A stretch of 45,241 bases of DNA from an uncultured Ruminococcus sp. (GTDB lineage Bacteria; Bacillota; Clostridia; Oscillospirales; Ruminococcaceae), in assembly GCA_946413815.1 (NCBI GenBank), contig CAMKMD010000030.1, positions 1 to 45,241 on the forward strand. Direction: 5' to 3'. A model generated the notes under the pieces. That model had not been told where the DNA came from, made no database searches, and saw nothing but the letters and a program-made list of their open reading frames with translations. Within the stretch, counting starts at the first letter, position 1. Each line of letters begins with the position of its first letter. Positions 1 to 8,528 of this stretch are shown here, in pieces. A program made the position numbers and the translations under genes.

Positions 1-54
1 TGTTTTTGAAGAGGGGACGCCCTGCAAGAGAGGGCGTCCCCTGAATAGATATAG
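1..54. repeat. Terminal inverted repeat of the window, left copy, with hairpin
   Basis: Positions 1-54 are the exact reverse complement of 45187-45240. The core is a perfect 12-bp hairpin: arm 12-23 (AGGGGACGCCCT), 7-nt loop 24-30, arm 31-42. A diverged third copy lies at 11391-11444. This copy sits 55 nt beyond the rodA stop codon. No U-run follows the stem directly, so it is not a classic intrinsic terminator. It is probably a dispersed extragenic palindrome. Confidence 0.85.
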
Positions 55-96
55 GGTTTTGACAGCCTTATGGCTGCTTTCCTGTCTGAGGCGGTA

Positions 97-1257
97 TCAG
101 TCATCCGCCTCGTAGAATACATTATAGCTCATGGCACGGTGGCTGTAGGTGCTGAGTACCAGCCCTATCATGACATACATACTTACCATAGCCGTACCGC
201 CGGCGCTGAAGAAGGGAAGCGGTACACCGATAACCGGCGCCACCTTCAGTACCATGCCGATGTTCATGACGCAGTGGGTGAAGATCATTCCGAATGCGCC
301 CATGCAGATGAACCTGCCGAGCCTGTCCTTTGCGACGCGGCTGTCAGAGAAGATCTTCAGACATATATAGGCAAGGAGTATTATGATGCCGAGTGAGCCT
401 ATGAAACCGAATGCCTGTCCGACAAAGGCAAAGATGAAGTCGTTGTGCTGCTCGGGTACGTAGAGGTATTCCTTCGGGTCTGCGAAAAGTCCATTTCCGA
501 AAACTCCGCCCTCACGAAGGGCAGTAAGCCCGAGATCCTGCTGGTACTCGATACCCTCCGGATCAGTACCGGGATGTATCAGCACCATTATACGCTTCTT
601 GTGGAAGTCGCTCAGCGCAAAGAACCACATACCCGCTATGCCGGCGGCAGCGATGAAGGGTGCGGCGATGAGATACTTCCATGAGATATGCGAGGATATG
701 AGCATGAAGGCCATGATGGCCACGAATATGATAGCTGTACCGTAGTCGCCCTGTACCGCAACTATCCCGAGGGGGACGGCGGCGTGCATGAGGAGGAGGA
801 GCATATGCAAAGGCTTGTTCATATTCTCCTCATCGCGGGAGAGGTGGAAGCTGAAGGAGAGTATGAAGGCTATCTTCAGCACCTCGGAGGGCTGCATATT
901 GAAGCTTCCTATCTTGATCCACGCCTGGTCGTCAGCACCTCCTCGCCTGTAGGCAAGTGAGGTAAAGGTCAGCGCCACGAGTGCCAGTGCGGCAGGGGCG
1001 TAGATGAACCACAGTTTTGCCAGCTTGCGGTAATCCAGAAAGGATATCACTACAGCGAAGAATGCGCCTATGCACATGGATATGAGCTGTGTTTTCCAGT
1101 AGCTTGCGGTAACTCCCTCGCCCTCGCTTATACCGCTGCGGACTATGGAGTATATCAGCAGCGTGCCGAGGATCGCGCAGAGCGTCACGGCGAAAAGCAG
1201 ACCTCCGTCGAGGCTGTATTTCCTGCTGCCCGGTAGATTTTTGAATGCCGATCTCAT
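97..1257 (-). CDS. rodA: RodA/FtsW-family peptidoglycan polymerase (RodA-like)
   Basis: This SEDS-family membrane glycosyltransferase polymerises lipid II during cell elongation, normally with a class B penicillin-binding protein. It has 386 residues, the usual RodA length, and about ten hydrophobic segments. Family motifs are visible: QPSE at 122-125, PEQHNDFIFA at 268-277 and GVPLPFFSAGGTAM at 344-357. RodA is preferred over FtsW or SpoVE because of the last motif and the short N terminus, but the distinction is not absolute. The ATG at 1257 is preceded by AAGGAAGG. It is the last gene of a minus-strand run, 30 bp after the ComM-like gene and in series with glgB. No partner PBP gene is in the window. 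Confidence 0.9.
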   Translation of the reverse strand: MRSAFKNLPGSRKYSLDGGLLFAVTLCAILGTLLIYSIVRSGISEGEGVTASYWKTQLISMCIGAFFAVVISFLDYRKLAKLWFIYAPAALALVALTFTSLAYRRGGADDQAWIKIGSFNMQPSEVLKIAFILSFSFHLSRDEENMNKPLHMLLLLMHAAVPLGIVAVQGDYGTAIIFVAIMAFMLISSHISWKYLIAAPFIAAAGIAGMWFFALSDFHKKRIMVLIHPGTDPEGIEYQQDLGLTALREGGVFGNGLFADPKEYLYVPEQHNDFIFAFVGQAFGFIGSLGIIILLAYICLKIFSDSRVAKDRLGRFICMGAFGMIFTHCVMNIGMVLKVAPVIGVPLPFFSAGGTAMVSMYVMIGLVLSTYSHRAMSYNVFYEADD

Positions 1258-1287
1258 TGTTTCCTTCCTTTTTCTTTAGTATCTGTA

Positions 1288-2814
1288 TCAGCCCGCCCAG
1301 TATTTCCTGTCAAGAGTGCGGTACTGTGATGCCTGTGCGATATGCGCACGCTTTATGACCTCCGAACCATCAAGGTCTGCGATAGTTCTTGCGACCTTGA
1401 GTATCCTGTCATAGGCTCTTGCGCTGATGCCGAGCCTGTCGAAGACGTCCTTCATCATCTGCTCTGCTCCGTCATCCATGGGACAGTATTCCTGTCTCTT
1501 GTCGGCGGTTATCAGGGCGTTGCAGGTGATGCCGGTGCCTCTGAAGCGCTCCTCCTGTATCTTCCTTGCCGCAATGACACGGCGGCGTATCTCGGAGGAG
1601 GGCTCCTCGTTAGCCTTTGTGGAAAGGTCCTCATACTCCACCGGCGCCACATCGATATGCAGGTCGAAGCGGTCGAGGAGAGGGCCGGATATCCTTGATA
1701 GGTAGACAGCCACCTTCTTCTGCGAGCAGGTGCATTTCCTCTTCGGGTGTCCGTAATATCCGCAGGGGCATGGGTTCATGGCTCCTATGAGCATGATGGT
1801 GCAGGGGTAGGTGACAGTGCCGGAGGCTCTTGCGATGGTGACACGCCTGTCCTCAAGGGGCTGACGCAGTATCTCAAGAGTACGTCTGTCGAACTCGGCA
1901 AGCTCGTCAAGGAAGAGCACGCCGTTATGAGCGAGGGAGACCTCTCCGGGGTGGGGTATCGTTCCGCCGCCGGCAAGTCCGGCAGAGGATATGGTATGAT
2001 GGGGGGACCTGAAAGGTCTTACCGTAACAAGCGGGTTTTCCGGTGTGATAAGCCCCGAGATGGAATGTATCTTGGTGGTCTCGAGGGATTCCTCAAAGGT
2101 GAGCGGCGGGAGTATGGAAGGCATACGCTTTGAGAGCATACTCTTTCCGCTTCCGGGTGAGCCGATAAGGAGGGCATTGTGTCCTCCGGCTGCCGCTATC
2201 TCGAGTGCCTTCTTGGCGCTCTGTTGTCCGCGGACGTCTGCAAAATCAAGAGTGTCGGTATAGGCTGCCTCTGAGGGTATATAGTGCTCCGCCGGAGTGA
2301 GTTTTTCCTGTCCGGTGAAGTGCTTTATCAGCTGAGCGGCATTGGATACCCCGTATACCTCTATCCCCTCGATGACCGAGGCCTCGGGGGCGTTGTCAGC
2401 GGGGACGAAGACTGCCTTCATGCCCGATTCGTGGGCGAGCATAACCATGGGGAGCACGCCGTTGATACGCCGGATATCTCCGTTGAGGGATATCTCTCCT
2501 ATGAAGGCACAGCCCTCCGGCGAATCGTCTATGAGGTTCATGGCACGGAGTATCGCCATGAATATGGCCATATCATGTACAGAGCCGCTCTTGCGGGTGT
2601 CTGCCGGAGCAAGGTTCACCATGACCGCAGCCACAGGGAAGTTCACGCCGCAGGCTCTCAGAGCCGCACGTATCCTCTCACGGCTCTCACGCACCGAGGC
2701 GTCGGGGAGCCCGACTATCTCGAACTGCGGCTGTCCGCGGCTGATATCTATCTCCACATCGACCGGGAAGGCGTTGAGCCCGAACAGGCCGAGACTTGCG
2801 ATCTTAGCAAACAT
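1288..2814 (-). CDS. comM: YifB/ComM-family Mg-chelatase-like AAA+ ATPase
   Basis: The protein has 508 residues, the normal length for the family. The N-terminal ChlI-like domain of Lon-protease fold (about 1-170) is followed by an AAA+ Mg-chelatase-type ATPase (about 190-400) with Walker A at G218-S225 (GSPGSGKS), and a C-terminal ChlI-like helical domain. ComM of Vibrio and Haemophilus is a hexameric helicase that promotes branch migration during natural transformation. The role of the homologue in Clostridia is unproven, so the symbol reflects family only. A cysteine cluster with CPCGYYGHPKRKCTC near 350-365 is typical of the family. It starts 12 bp after the preceding membrane-protein gene and ends 30 bp before rodA, so the three are probably co-transcribed. 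Confidence 0.92.
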   Translation of the reverse strand: MFAKIASLGLFGLNAFPVDVEIDISRGQPQFEIVGLPDASVRESRERIRAALRACGVNFPVAAVMVNLAPADTRKSGSVHDMAIFMAILRAMNLIDDSPEGCAFIGEISLNGDIRRINGVLPMVMLAHESGMKAVFVPADNAPEASVIEGIEVYGVSNAAQLIKHFTGQEKLTPAEHYIPSEAAYTDTLDFADVRGQQSAKKALEIAAAGGHNALLIGSPGSGKSMLSKRMPSILPPLTFEESLETTKIHSISGLITPENPLVTVRPFRSPHHTISSAGLAGGGTIPHPGEVSLAHNGVLFLDELAEFDRRTLEILRQPLEDRRVTIARASGTVTYPCTIMLIGAMNPCPCGYYGHPKRKCTCSQKKVAVYLSRISGPLLDRFDLHIDVAPVEYEDLSTKANEEPSSEIRRRVIAARKIQEERFRGTGITCNALITADKRQEYCPMDDGAEQMMKDVFDRLGISARAYDRILKVARTIADLDGSEVIKRAHIAQASQYRTLDRKYWAG

Positions 2815-2826
2815 AGGATCACTCCT

Positions 2827-3738
2827 TTACATCGGCTCGAAGCCGTCGGTGTATTCTCCTGAGATCATTGCTGGTTCCGGAGCGCCCAGCACTGCTGCAG
2901 CGCCCTCGAGACCGGGCATATCATCATCGAAGGGCATTGAACGTGAGGGGGCAGCCTCAAGCGTATCGGGGCCCGATCTGCGGTATACCTCCGAAGCGCG
3001 TCTTGCCTCTTCTGCTGCGAGACGTCTTGCCTCGTAGGGATCGAAGCTGGTCCTCTCCTTTGCCTCTGCCTCTGCGGCACGCATAACCTCGTCGGCCATT
3101 CTTGCGGCTTCGTAATCGGGGGAAGAGGGCCTTGGGGTCTTCCTGGGAGTGTCGTAGCTTCTTGCGGCATCCCACCTTGTCTCTGCCTCTGCCTTTTCGG
3201 CGGCGCGCTTGCGCAGGGTATCATAGCTGTATTTCGGGCGGTCTCTGTCCTCTGCCATCCAGCGGGCGAAGTGGGGCCAGCCCTCAGTCTTCCTGAGCTG
3301 TTCATAGTCACGGTAGAATACGGGCGCTTTGACAGTTGCGGCAGTACCTACCGATCCAAGCAGGAAGGACACGGCCACTCCCGGGAAAGTGCCGCTCACG
3401 AGGCTTGATGCGGTGAGCAGGAGATAGTATATCATCAGCACGACGAGGAGTACCTTTTTCCGTGTACAGGCAGCCGCTGCGAGTATGGTAACTCCGACGA
3501 GTTCAGCGAGCTGAACGAATATTGGAAAGGGCTCCCATACGTCTCCGATGAGCTTCGGGACGGCTGATATCAGAGGCATCTCGATAGTGCATATCGTGAA
3601 AAATGCCATTATCAGCGAAGAAATAACCGTATATATGAAAGCACGGTTGCAGTATTTGTCTATCTCCTCCTTGCGGCTGAGACAGGCTGTATAGTGGCTG
3701 TGATCAGGTTTTTCTTCCAGCATAGGATTGAGTTTCAT
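2827..3738 (-). CDS. Membrane protein of unknown function with charged Ala/Glu/Arg-rich tail
   Basis: I do not recognise a family. The 303-residue protein starts with about 30 hydrophilic residues, then has four hydrophobic segments between about 33 and 135, probably transmembrane. The rest is a long, highly charged tail (about 140-303) rich in Ala, Glu and Arg, with several R(M/L)A(D/A)E-type stretches suggesting helix or coiled coil. The tail ends in an acidic, Pro-containing segment. No signal peptide or catalytic motif is visible. The ATG at 3738 has an AAAGGGG ribosome-binding site. It lies 20 bp after glgB and 12 bp before the ComM-like gene, in the same operon. It is real by its coding continuity and its tight spacing to recognised neighbours. 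Confidence 0.75.
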   Translation of the reverse strand: MKLNPMLEEKPDHSHYTACLSRKEEIDKYCNRAFIYTVISSLIMAFFTICTIEMPLISAVPKLIGDVWEPFPIFVQLAELVGVTILAAAACTRKKVLLVVLMIYYLLLTASSLVSGTFPGVAVSFLLGSVGTAATVKAPVFYRDYEQLRKTEGWPHFARWMAEDRDRPKYSYDTLRKRAAEKAEAETRWDAARSYDTPRKTPRPSSPDYEAARMADEVMRAAEAEAKERTSFDPYEARRLAAEEARRASEVYRRSGPDTLEAAPSRSMPFDDDMPGLEGAAAVLGAPEPAMISGEYTDGFEPM

Positions 3739-3758
3739 GGTGTTTGTTCCCCTTTATA

Positions 3759-5567
3759 TCATATTTGCTCTCTGCCGGTACGGTCAAGCAGGAACATCCT
3801 TCCGCTGTATGGAGGGATATCCATATCAAGCCGGCAGCCTTCCTGTCTGAAGACGGTTTCTCCCTCGGGAGTATTGCCGCTGTAGAGCTGGCTGTCGGAA
3901 TCGAGCAGGAGCTCTGCAGTGAAGCCTTCTCCGATATCCACGGAGTAGCCGGACTGGAACCAGTCAGAGAAGTTGAGTACCGTGAGTATGTCGCCCCCGG
4001 CGCTCTTCCGGCGTATGGCGTATACACAGCGGTCAGTGCTTGAACAGTCGTCCCATGAGAAATTCGTGGGATCGTAGTCGTAATGAAGTGCGGTATGTGT
4101 AAGATAGATCCTGTTGAGTCTGCGTATGTATTCCCGGAAGGAGTCATGGAGGGGATACTTCAGCATATCCCAGTCCTGCTGGCGTTTTTCATCCCATTCA
4201 CGGAGCTGTCCGAATTCGCTGCCCATGAAGTTGAGCTTCTTTCCGGGGTGGGCGATCATGTACATATACAGCGCCCTTGCCTGCGGGAATTTATCCTCAT
4301 ACTGCCCGTTCATCTTCTGGAGGATAGTTGCCTTTCCGTGAACGACCTCGTCATGGGAGAGCGGGAGTATGTATTTTTCGTTGTAGAAATAGAGCATGGA
4401 GAAGGTGAGCTTGTGGTAATCCCTTGTGCGGTACATGGGGGCACTCTGGAAATACTCAAGGGTATCGTGCATCCAGCCGAGATCCCATTTGTAGTCAAAG
4501 CCGAGACCGCCGTCGAATACGGGGGAGGCCACCTTCGGATGGGCGGAGGAATCCTCCGCTGCAAGTATCGCCGAGGGATGCCTTGCTTTGAGACCGCAGT
4601 TCATATCCTTCACGAACCGGATGGCGTACCTGTTCTCGCCGAGATAGTCCCTGCCGTTCCAGTAGATAAGGTTGCGGACAGCATCCATGCGCAGGCCGTC
4701 GATGTGGTAGACCGAGAGCCAGTAATCCGCTGCCGAGCAGAGGAAGGAACGTACTTCGCCGCGGGAGTGTATGAAGTTGCGGCTGCCCCATTCGTTATAG
4801 CCTGCATCGTCATCCTCGAACTCATAGAGCTTCGTTCCGTCATATTCTGTCAGTGCATAGTGGTCTACGGCAAAGTGTACCGGTACGAAATCCATTATGA
4901 CACCGATGCCCTTTGCGTGGAGGGCGTTTATCAGCTCCATGAGCTGTACCGGAGTGCCATAGCGGGAGGTGGGGGCGAAAAAGCCGGTTATCTGATATCC
5001 CCATGATTCATCGGCGGGATGCTCGCTCAGGGGCATGAACTCAACGTAGTTGTAGCCGTATTCTGCCAGGTAGTCCGGCAGCATTTCGGCGAGTTCGCTG
5101 TAGGTATACCAGCCGTTCTCGTCCTCGTCGGAAACTCTCTTCCAGGAGCCGAGGTGCATCTCGTATATATTAAGAGGCCTGTCACGGCAGTCCGAGCGCT
5201 GCTCCAGCCACTCGCTGTCAGTGAATTCAAAGCCAGTGAGATCACGTATCACCGAGCAGGTGCCGGGACGCAGCTCCATGCCGAAGCCGTAGGGGTCGCA
5301 GTGGTCGATGAAATGGCCGCTCCTGTCATAGATACGGTATTTGTACCGCATCCCCTCCGTTGCTTCGGGTACAAGCAGTTCGAATGACCTGCCGTCCCCG
5401 ACAGGAGTCATGGGCATATCCTTCCAGCCGCAGAAATCGCCGACAACAGCGACTTTTGATGCGTGGGGGGCGTAGGTGCGGAATAACGTGCCCTCCGGAG
5501 AGGTGTGCGCTCCGTACCAGCTGTATGCGTCAAAGGCCTCGCCTCTGTAGAATTCGTTGATGTCCAT
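3759..5567 (-). CDS. glgB: 1,4-alpha-glucan branching enzyme
   Basis: GlgB cuts alpha-1,4-glucan chains and rejoins the fragment by an alpha-1,6 bond, making glycogen branch points in the cytoplasm. The 602-residue protein has an N-terminal CBM48-like domain (about 15-105), the GH13 catalytic barrel (about 135-470) and a C-terminal all-beta domain. The GH13 catalytic residues are all present: nucleophile D295 in GLRMDAVRN, acid/base E338 in LAAEDSS, and D406 in LSHDEVVHGK. It is somewhat shorter than the roughly 630-730 residues of many GlgB proteins because it lacks the extra N-terminal domain. The start follows AGGTGAGGG. No other glg gene is in the window, so glycogen synthesis genes must lie elsewhere. 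Confidence 0.96.
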   Translation of the reverse strand: MDINEFYRGEAFDAYSWYGAHTSPEGTLFRTYAPHASKVAVVGDFCGWKDMPMTPVGDGRSFELLVPEATEGMRYKYRIYDRSGHFIDHCDPYGFGMELRPGTCSVIRDLTGFEFTDSEWLEQRSDCRDRPLNIYEMHLGSWKRVSDEDENGWYTYSELAEMLPDYLAEYGYNYVEFMPLSEHPADESWGYQITGFFAPTSRYGTPVQLMELINALHAKGIGVIMDFVPVHFAVDHYALTEYDGTKLYEFEDDDAGYNEWGSRNFIHSRGEVRSFLCSAADYWLSVYHIDGLRMDAVRNLIYWNGRDYLGENRYAIRFVKDMNCGLKARHPSAILAAEDSSAHPKVASPVFDGGLGFDYKWDLGWMHDTLEYFQSAPMYRTRDYHKLTFSMLYFYNEKYILPLSHDEVVHGKATILQKMNGQYEDKFPQARALYMYMIAHPGKKLNFMGSEFGQLREWDEKRQQDWDMLKYPLHDSFREYIRRLNRIYLTHTALHYDYDPTNFSWDDCSSTDRCVYAIRRKSAGGDILTVLNFSDWFQSGYSVDIGEGFTAELLLDSDSQLYSGNTPEGETVFRQEGCRLDMDIPPYSGRMFLLDRTGREQI

Positions 5568-5642
5568 AATACCCTCACCTCAGTTCAGGCCGGCAGGAGG
5601 TGTCATGGGTAGGAGAACGGACGCCTGCCTGTATCATCCGTC

Positions 5643-7295
5643 TCAGCTGAAATTAAGGGCACGTCTGTAGTCTATTGCTCCCGTGAAGGGGTCGAAGAAG
5701 ATATCCTCATTGTCGGTGTCGTATATAAGGTAGCGCTTTCTGTAGAAAAGCGGTATGAACTCAAGCCGGTCGAGTATCAGGGTCTCGGCGGCGTAGTAAG
5801 TGTCCTCAAGAGCCTTCTCATCTGCGCAGGTCAGGAGCATACGGCCGAGCTCCGGCAGTTCCTCCTGTGGACGGAGCACGTCCACGGTCTCGAACTGACG
5901 TATGAAGGAGCTTCCGATACCGCAGCTGCTGCGGAGAGGATAGAGGGCTATGGTGTAGTCACCTTCGGCTATGCGTCTTTCAAATTCCTCCGGCGTTACA
6001 TCCTCTATGCCGATATAGGTGCCGAACATCTCCTGCCATTTCTGTGAAAGGGTGTGGAGGTAGGAGGAATCGACGGTCTCCACGTCCACCATTATCTTTA
6101 TGGAATCGAGAGATTCTGCGCCGGCTGCCTGTTTTGCTTCATTGAAGCTTCTGACTGCAAGATCTGTATCGCAGCGGAAGAACTGCTTGTCCGATACAGC
6201 CTCGCGGTAGCTTCTGCCGCCCAGCTTTACTGCCGGCGGTATGATCCCGGCAGCTGTCTCCACGTCGGTGCCTTTTATGATGCCTGCAAGGGCGTCACGG
6301 TCAATGGAGGCAGCGATGGCCTGTCTCATGCCTGCGGAGGACCAGATGGGGTCGGCAGGATTGAAGATAAGCCCGAGGGTCATGCAGCTCTCGCCGGATA
6401 TGACATACTTCCGCGGATTGTAGGCTGATGTGCTGAGAGAGGTGACAGCCTCTGTCTCATTGTCGTGGAAGCGCTGCTTCACGCCGTCCTCATCTGCCTC
6501 TATGCTGTAGCTGAGGTATCCCGGACATACCGTGAATTTCTCAGTGTCGTTCTTGTCGTTGCGTTTCATGTAGAGTATATTGTTCACGCCGTAGGGGTCG
6601 TAGAACCACTGACGGACGTAGAAGGGTCCGTTTGACATGACGCTCCTGTCATCGAGACCGTAGCGTCCCTTTGTTCCGTAGAAGAACTGACGGTTGCAGG
6701 GATAGGCGGCCGGCTCGGCCATACGTGCCGGGAATTCGGCATCGGGCTTCTCAAGCACTATGACAAGGGTCTTCATATCCGTGGCGTATATCTCGGCGTT
6801 CTCATCGGATATCTGACCGGTCTCAGGGTCTCTTGCGCCCTTGATGTTGGAGAACTCAAAGGCGTAGGGCGACTGCATCCTCGGGTCGAGGACACGCTTC
6901 AGGGCGAAGACGTAGTCGTCCGCCATGACGGGAAAGCATTCCTCATCGCTGATGGCGTCGTCGCCGTTCTCGTCGAAAAACCAGTAGTTGTCGTCCCTGA
7001 GGGTAAAGGTGTATACCGTGCCGTCATCAGATACGGTATAGTTCTCGGCGTTGCGGCATATGATATTGCCGTCGCTGTCGCGGTCCATGAGGCCGCTGTA
7101 GAGGTTGCGTATGACGTTTGCGGAGGCTTCGTCCGAGGCGTACTGTGGGTCGAGACTTCCCGGATTGCCGCAGAGGGCAGCGTCATACATATGGTTTATG
7201 CCGCTCCCGCGGTCGCCGCCGCTGCCGCAGGAAGCAAGACTGAGCATCTCCGCTCCGCAGAGCAGGGCGCTCAGTATTCTTTTTCTCTTTCTCAC
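5643..7295 (-). CDS. Peptide-type ABC transporter solute-binding lipoprotein (SBP family 5), orphan
   Basis: The 550-residue protein has a lipoprotein signal peptide with a lipobox (LASC) that puts the lipidated cysteine at residue 23. The body is an OppA/DppA-type family 5 binding protein: early strand with NPGSLDPQYASDEAS (about 43-57), YTFTLRDDNYW, and the later LVIVLEKP and FNEAKQAAG segments. Such proteins capture oligopeptides outside the membrane for an ABC permease. No permease or ATPase gene is near, so it either feeds a transporter encoded elsewhere or acts as a peptide sensor. Upstream is the VanY-like gene and downstream is glgB; the 75-bp gap to glgB has no clear terminator. The substrate cannot be deduced. 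Confidence 0.9.
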   Translation of the reverse strand: MRKRKRILSALLCGAEMLSLASCGSGGDRGSGINHMYDAALCGNPGSLDPQYASDEASANVIRNLYSGLMDRDSDGNIICRNAENYTVSDDGTVYTFTLRDDNYWFFDENGDDAISDEECFPVMADDYVFALKRVLDPRMQSPYAFEFSNIKGARDPETGQISDENAEIYATDMKTLVIVLEKPDAEFPARMAEPAAYPCNRQFFYGTKGRYGLDDRSVMSNGPFYVRQWFYDPYGVNNILYMKRNDKNDTEKFTVCPGYLSYSIEADEDGVKQRFHDNETEAVTSLSTSAYNPRKYVISGESCMTLGLIFNPADPIWSSAGMRQAIAASIDRDALAGIIKGTDVETAAGIIPPAVKLGGRSYREAVSDKQFFRCDTDLAVRSFNEAKQAAGAESLDSIKIMVDVETVDSSYLHTLSQKWQEMFGTYIGIEDVTPEEFERRIAEGDYTIALYPLRSSCGIGSSFIRQFETVDVLRPQEELPELGRMLLTCADEKALEDTYYAAETLILDRLEFIPLFYRKRYLIYDTDNEDIFFDPFTGAIDYRRALNFS

Positions 7296-7366
7296 TGTTA
7301 TCTCCTAAGAATTAAGTGCATACCGCTGACGGGTATCCATCTACAGTATGCACTTTCTGCTCGTAT

Positions 7367-8389
7367 TTATTTCGTAGTCACAGTAACGATGAATCCGTCG
7401 CTGTTGTTTCCGGAAACGGTGTAGCGCTCCTTCTCGGGAACGAGCACCTCTATCTTATCTGATTCCGGAAGGGGAACGAAGTATATCTTGTATCCGCAGC
7501 CGTCACCTTCGACCTCAAGAGGCTTTTCGATAGTATAACCCTTCAGCTGCTCGATATACTCCTCGAGGCAGAGACCGTGCTTTGTGATATACTTTGCGTG
7601 CGGTACTCCCACATAGCGGAAGGTATAGTATCTGGCCTTTTCACCTGTGATATCAGTCTTGTCCTGAGGATAGCGGGTGATGAAACCGTAATCAGCGGCG
7701 TGTTCAGCGAACCATTCGTAATCGCCCTCGGGCTTGAAGGGGTCAGTAGTACCGTCCTCATGCATTACCAGCATATCGAAGGTCCTGCCGGTGTGGTAAT
7801 CGGTATGGCCGGGGTCGAAGGCGGAGAGACCGTCGCTTCTCTTTGCGGCCTGTTCGTTGTAGGTGCGGTAGCCGTCGAATACCCATATTCCCGTGCCTTT
7901 ACCGTCTCTTTCCTCGTTGAAGGCCTCCATCATGTCGCTGAGCTGATCGATGACCTCTGAATCGAGGCTTACAACATTATCGCTCACGTCATAGCATGAC
8001 GATTTGTGGTCATAAAGGGTCTGTACATCGATATCATCCTCCATGAAGCGGTATTCGTACTTGCTGTTTACAAGTACAAGATCGCCCTTGAAGATATCGT
8101 CGTACTTATGGAGCTCTACGGTATAGTCCTTGTACCTGGGGGCATCCGTAACGGGCTCGGGTTCGGGGAGAGTATTGTCCTCCCATGGCTCTGTTGCTTC
8201 TGCGGGATCAGTCGGGGCAGCTGTGGGAAGCTGGCTCTCGATCGGTTCGGTGACGTCCTTGCCGGTAACGGCCTTCACGCAGGAAGTGATGATGACTGCA
8301 AGGACTATCGTAACGAGAAGAAGCACCGCAAGACGGTCATATCTGACCTTATATCTTCTGCGGTTCCTCCTTTTGTCGCCTTTGGTCAT
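7367..8389 (-). CDS. VanY-type (peptidase M15) membrane-anchored protein, apparently a pseudoenzyme
   Basis: The 340-residue protein has a basic N terminus, one hydrophobic anchor (about 20-42) and a Pro/Thr-rich linker (about 45-85), then a domain resembling VanY D,D-carboxypeptidases. Family landmarks are FDGYRTYNEQ (171-180), the region equivalent to the SxHxxGxAxD zinc motif (195-205) and FRYVG (257-261). Key residues differ. The expected first zinc His is Tyr198 (the neighbouring H199 remains), only Asp205 of that motif is kept, and the usual E-P-W-H before RYVG reads R-Y-Y-T (253-256). The catalytic Glu and second zinc His are therefore missing. It may bind peptidoglycan without cutting it. 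A consensus promoter lies upstream. The VanY fold assignment is confident; inactivity is inferred. Confidence 0.82.
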   Translation of the reverse strand: MTKGDKRRNRRRYKVRYDRLAVLLLVTIVLAVIITSCVKAVTGKDVTEPIESQLPTAAPTDPAEATEPWEDNTLPEPEPVTDAPRYKDYTVELHKYDDIFKGDLVLVNSKYEYRFMEDDIDVQTLYDHKSSCYDVSDNVVSLDSEVIDQLSDMMEAFNEERDGKGTGIWVFDGYRTYNEQAAKRSDGLSAFDPGHTDYHTGRTFDMLVMHEDGTTDPFKPEGDYEWFAEHAADYGFITRYPQDKTDITGEKARYYTFRYVGVPHAKYITKHGLCLEEYIEQLKGYTIEKPLEVEGDGCGYKIYFVPLPESDKIEVLVPEKERYTVSGNNSDGFIVTVTTK

Positions 8390-8471
8390 ATTTCAGAGTT
8401 CTCCTTTTCTATCGTTTTGCTGCTTTTGTTTCTATGTCTGTATAGCCGCATAGTATAAGCGGTCACATTAT

Positions 8472-8500
8472 ATTATAGCACATACGTGCGTTCATGTAAA
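8472..8500 (-). promoter_or_regulatory. SigmaA-type promoter of the VanY-like gene
   Basis: On the minus strand TTTACA (8495-8500) and TATAAT (8472-8477) are separated by exactly 17 bp. The predicted start is about 75 nt upstream of the ATG at 8389. This is the only strong promoter seen ahead of the VanY-like and binding-protein genes. Confidence 0.75.
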
Positions 8501-8528
8501 GCGTTTTTTCAAGGTTTTCAGAAGATTT

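Noticed and set aside
4083..5006. A 307-codon open frame antisense to glgB
   Set aside because: glgB has all catalytic residues in the sense frame; the antisense product has no family features.
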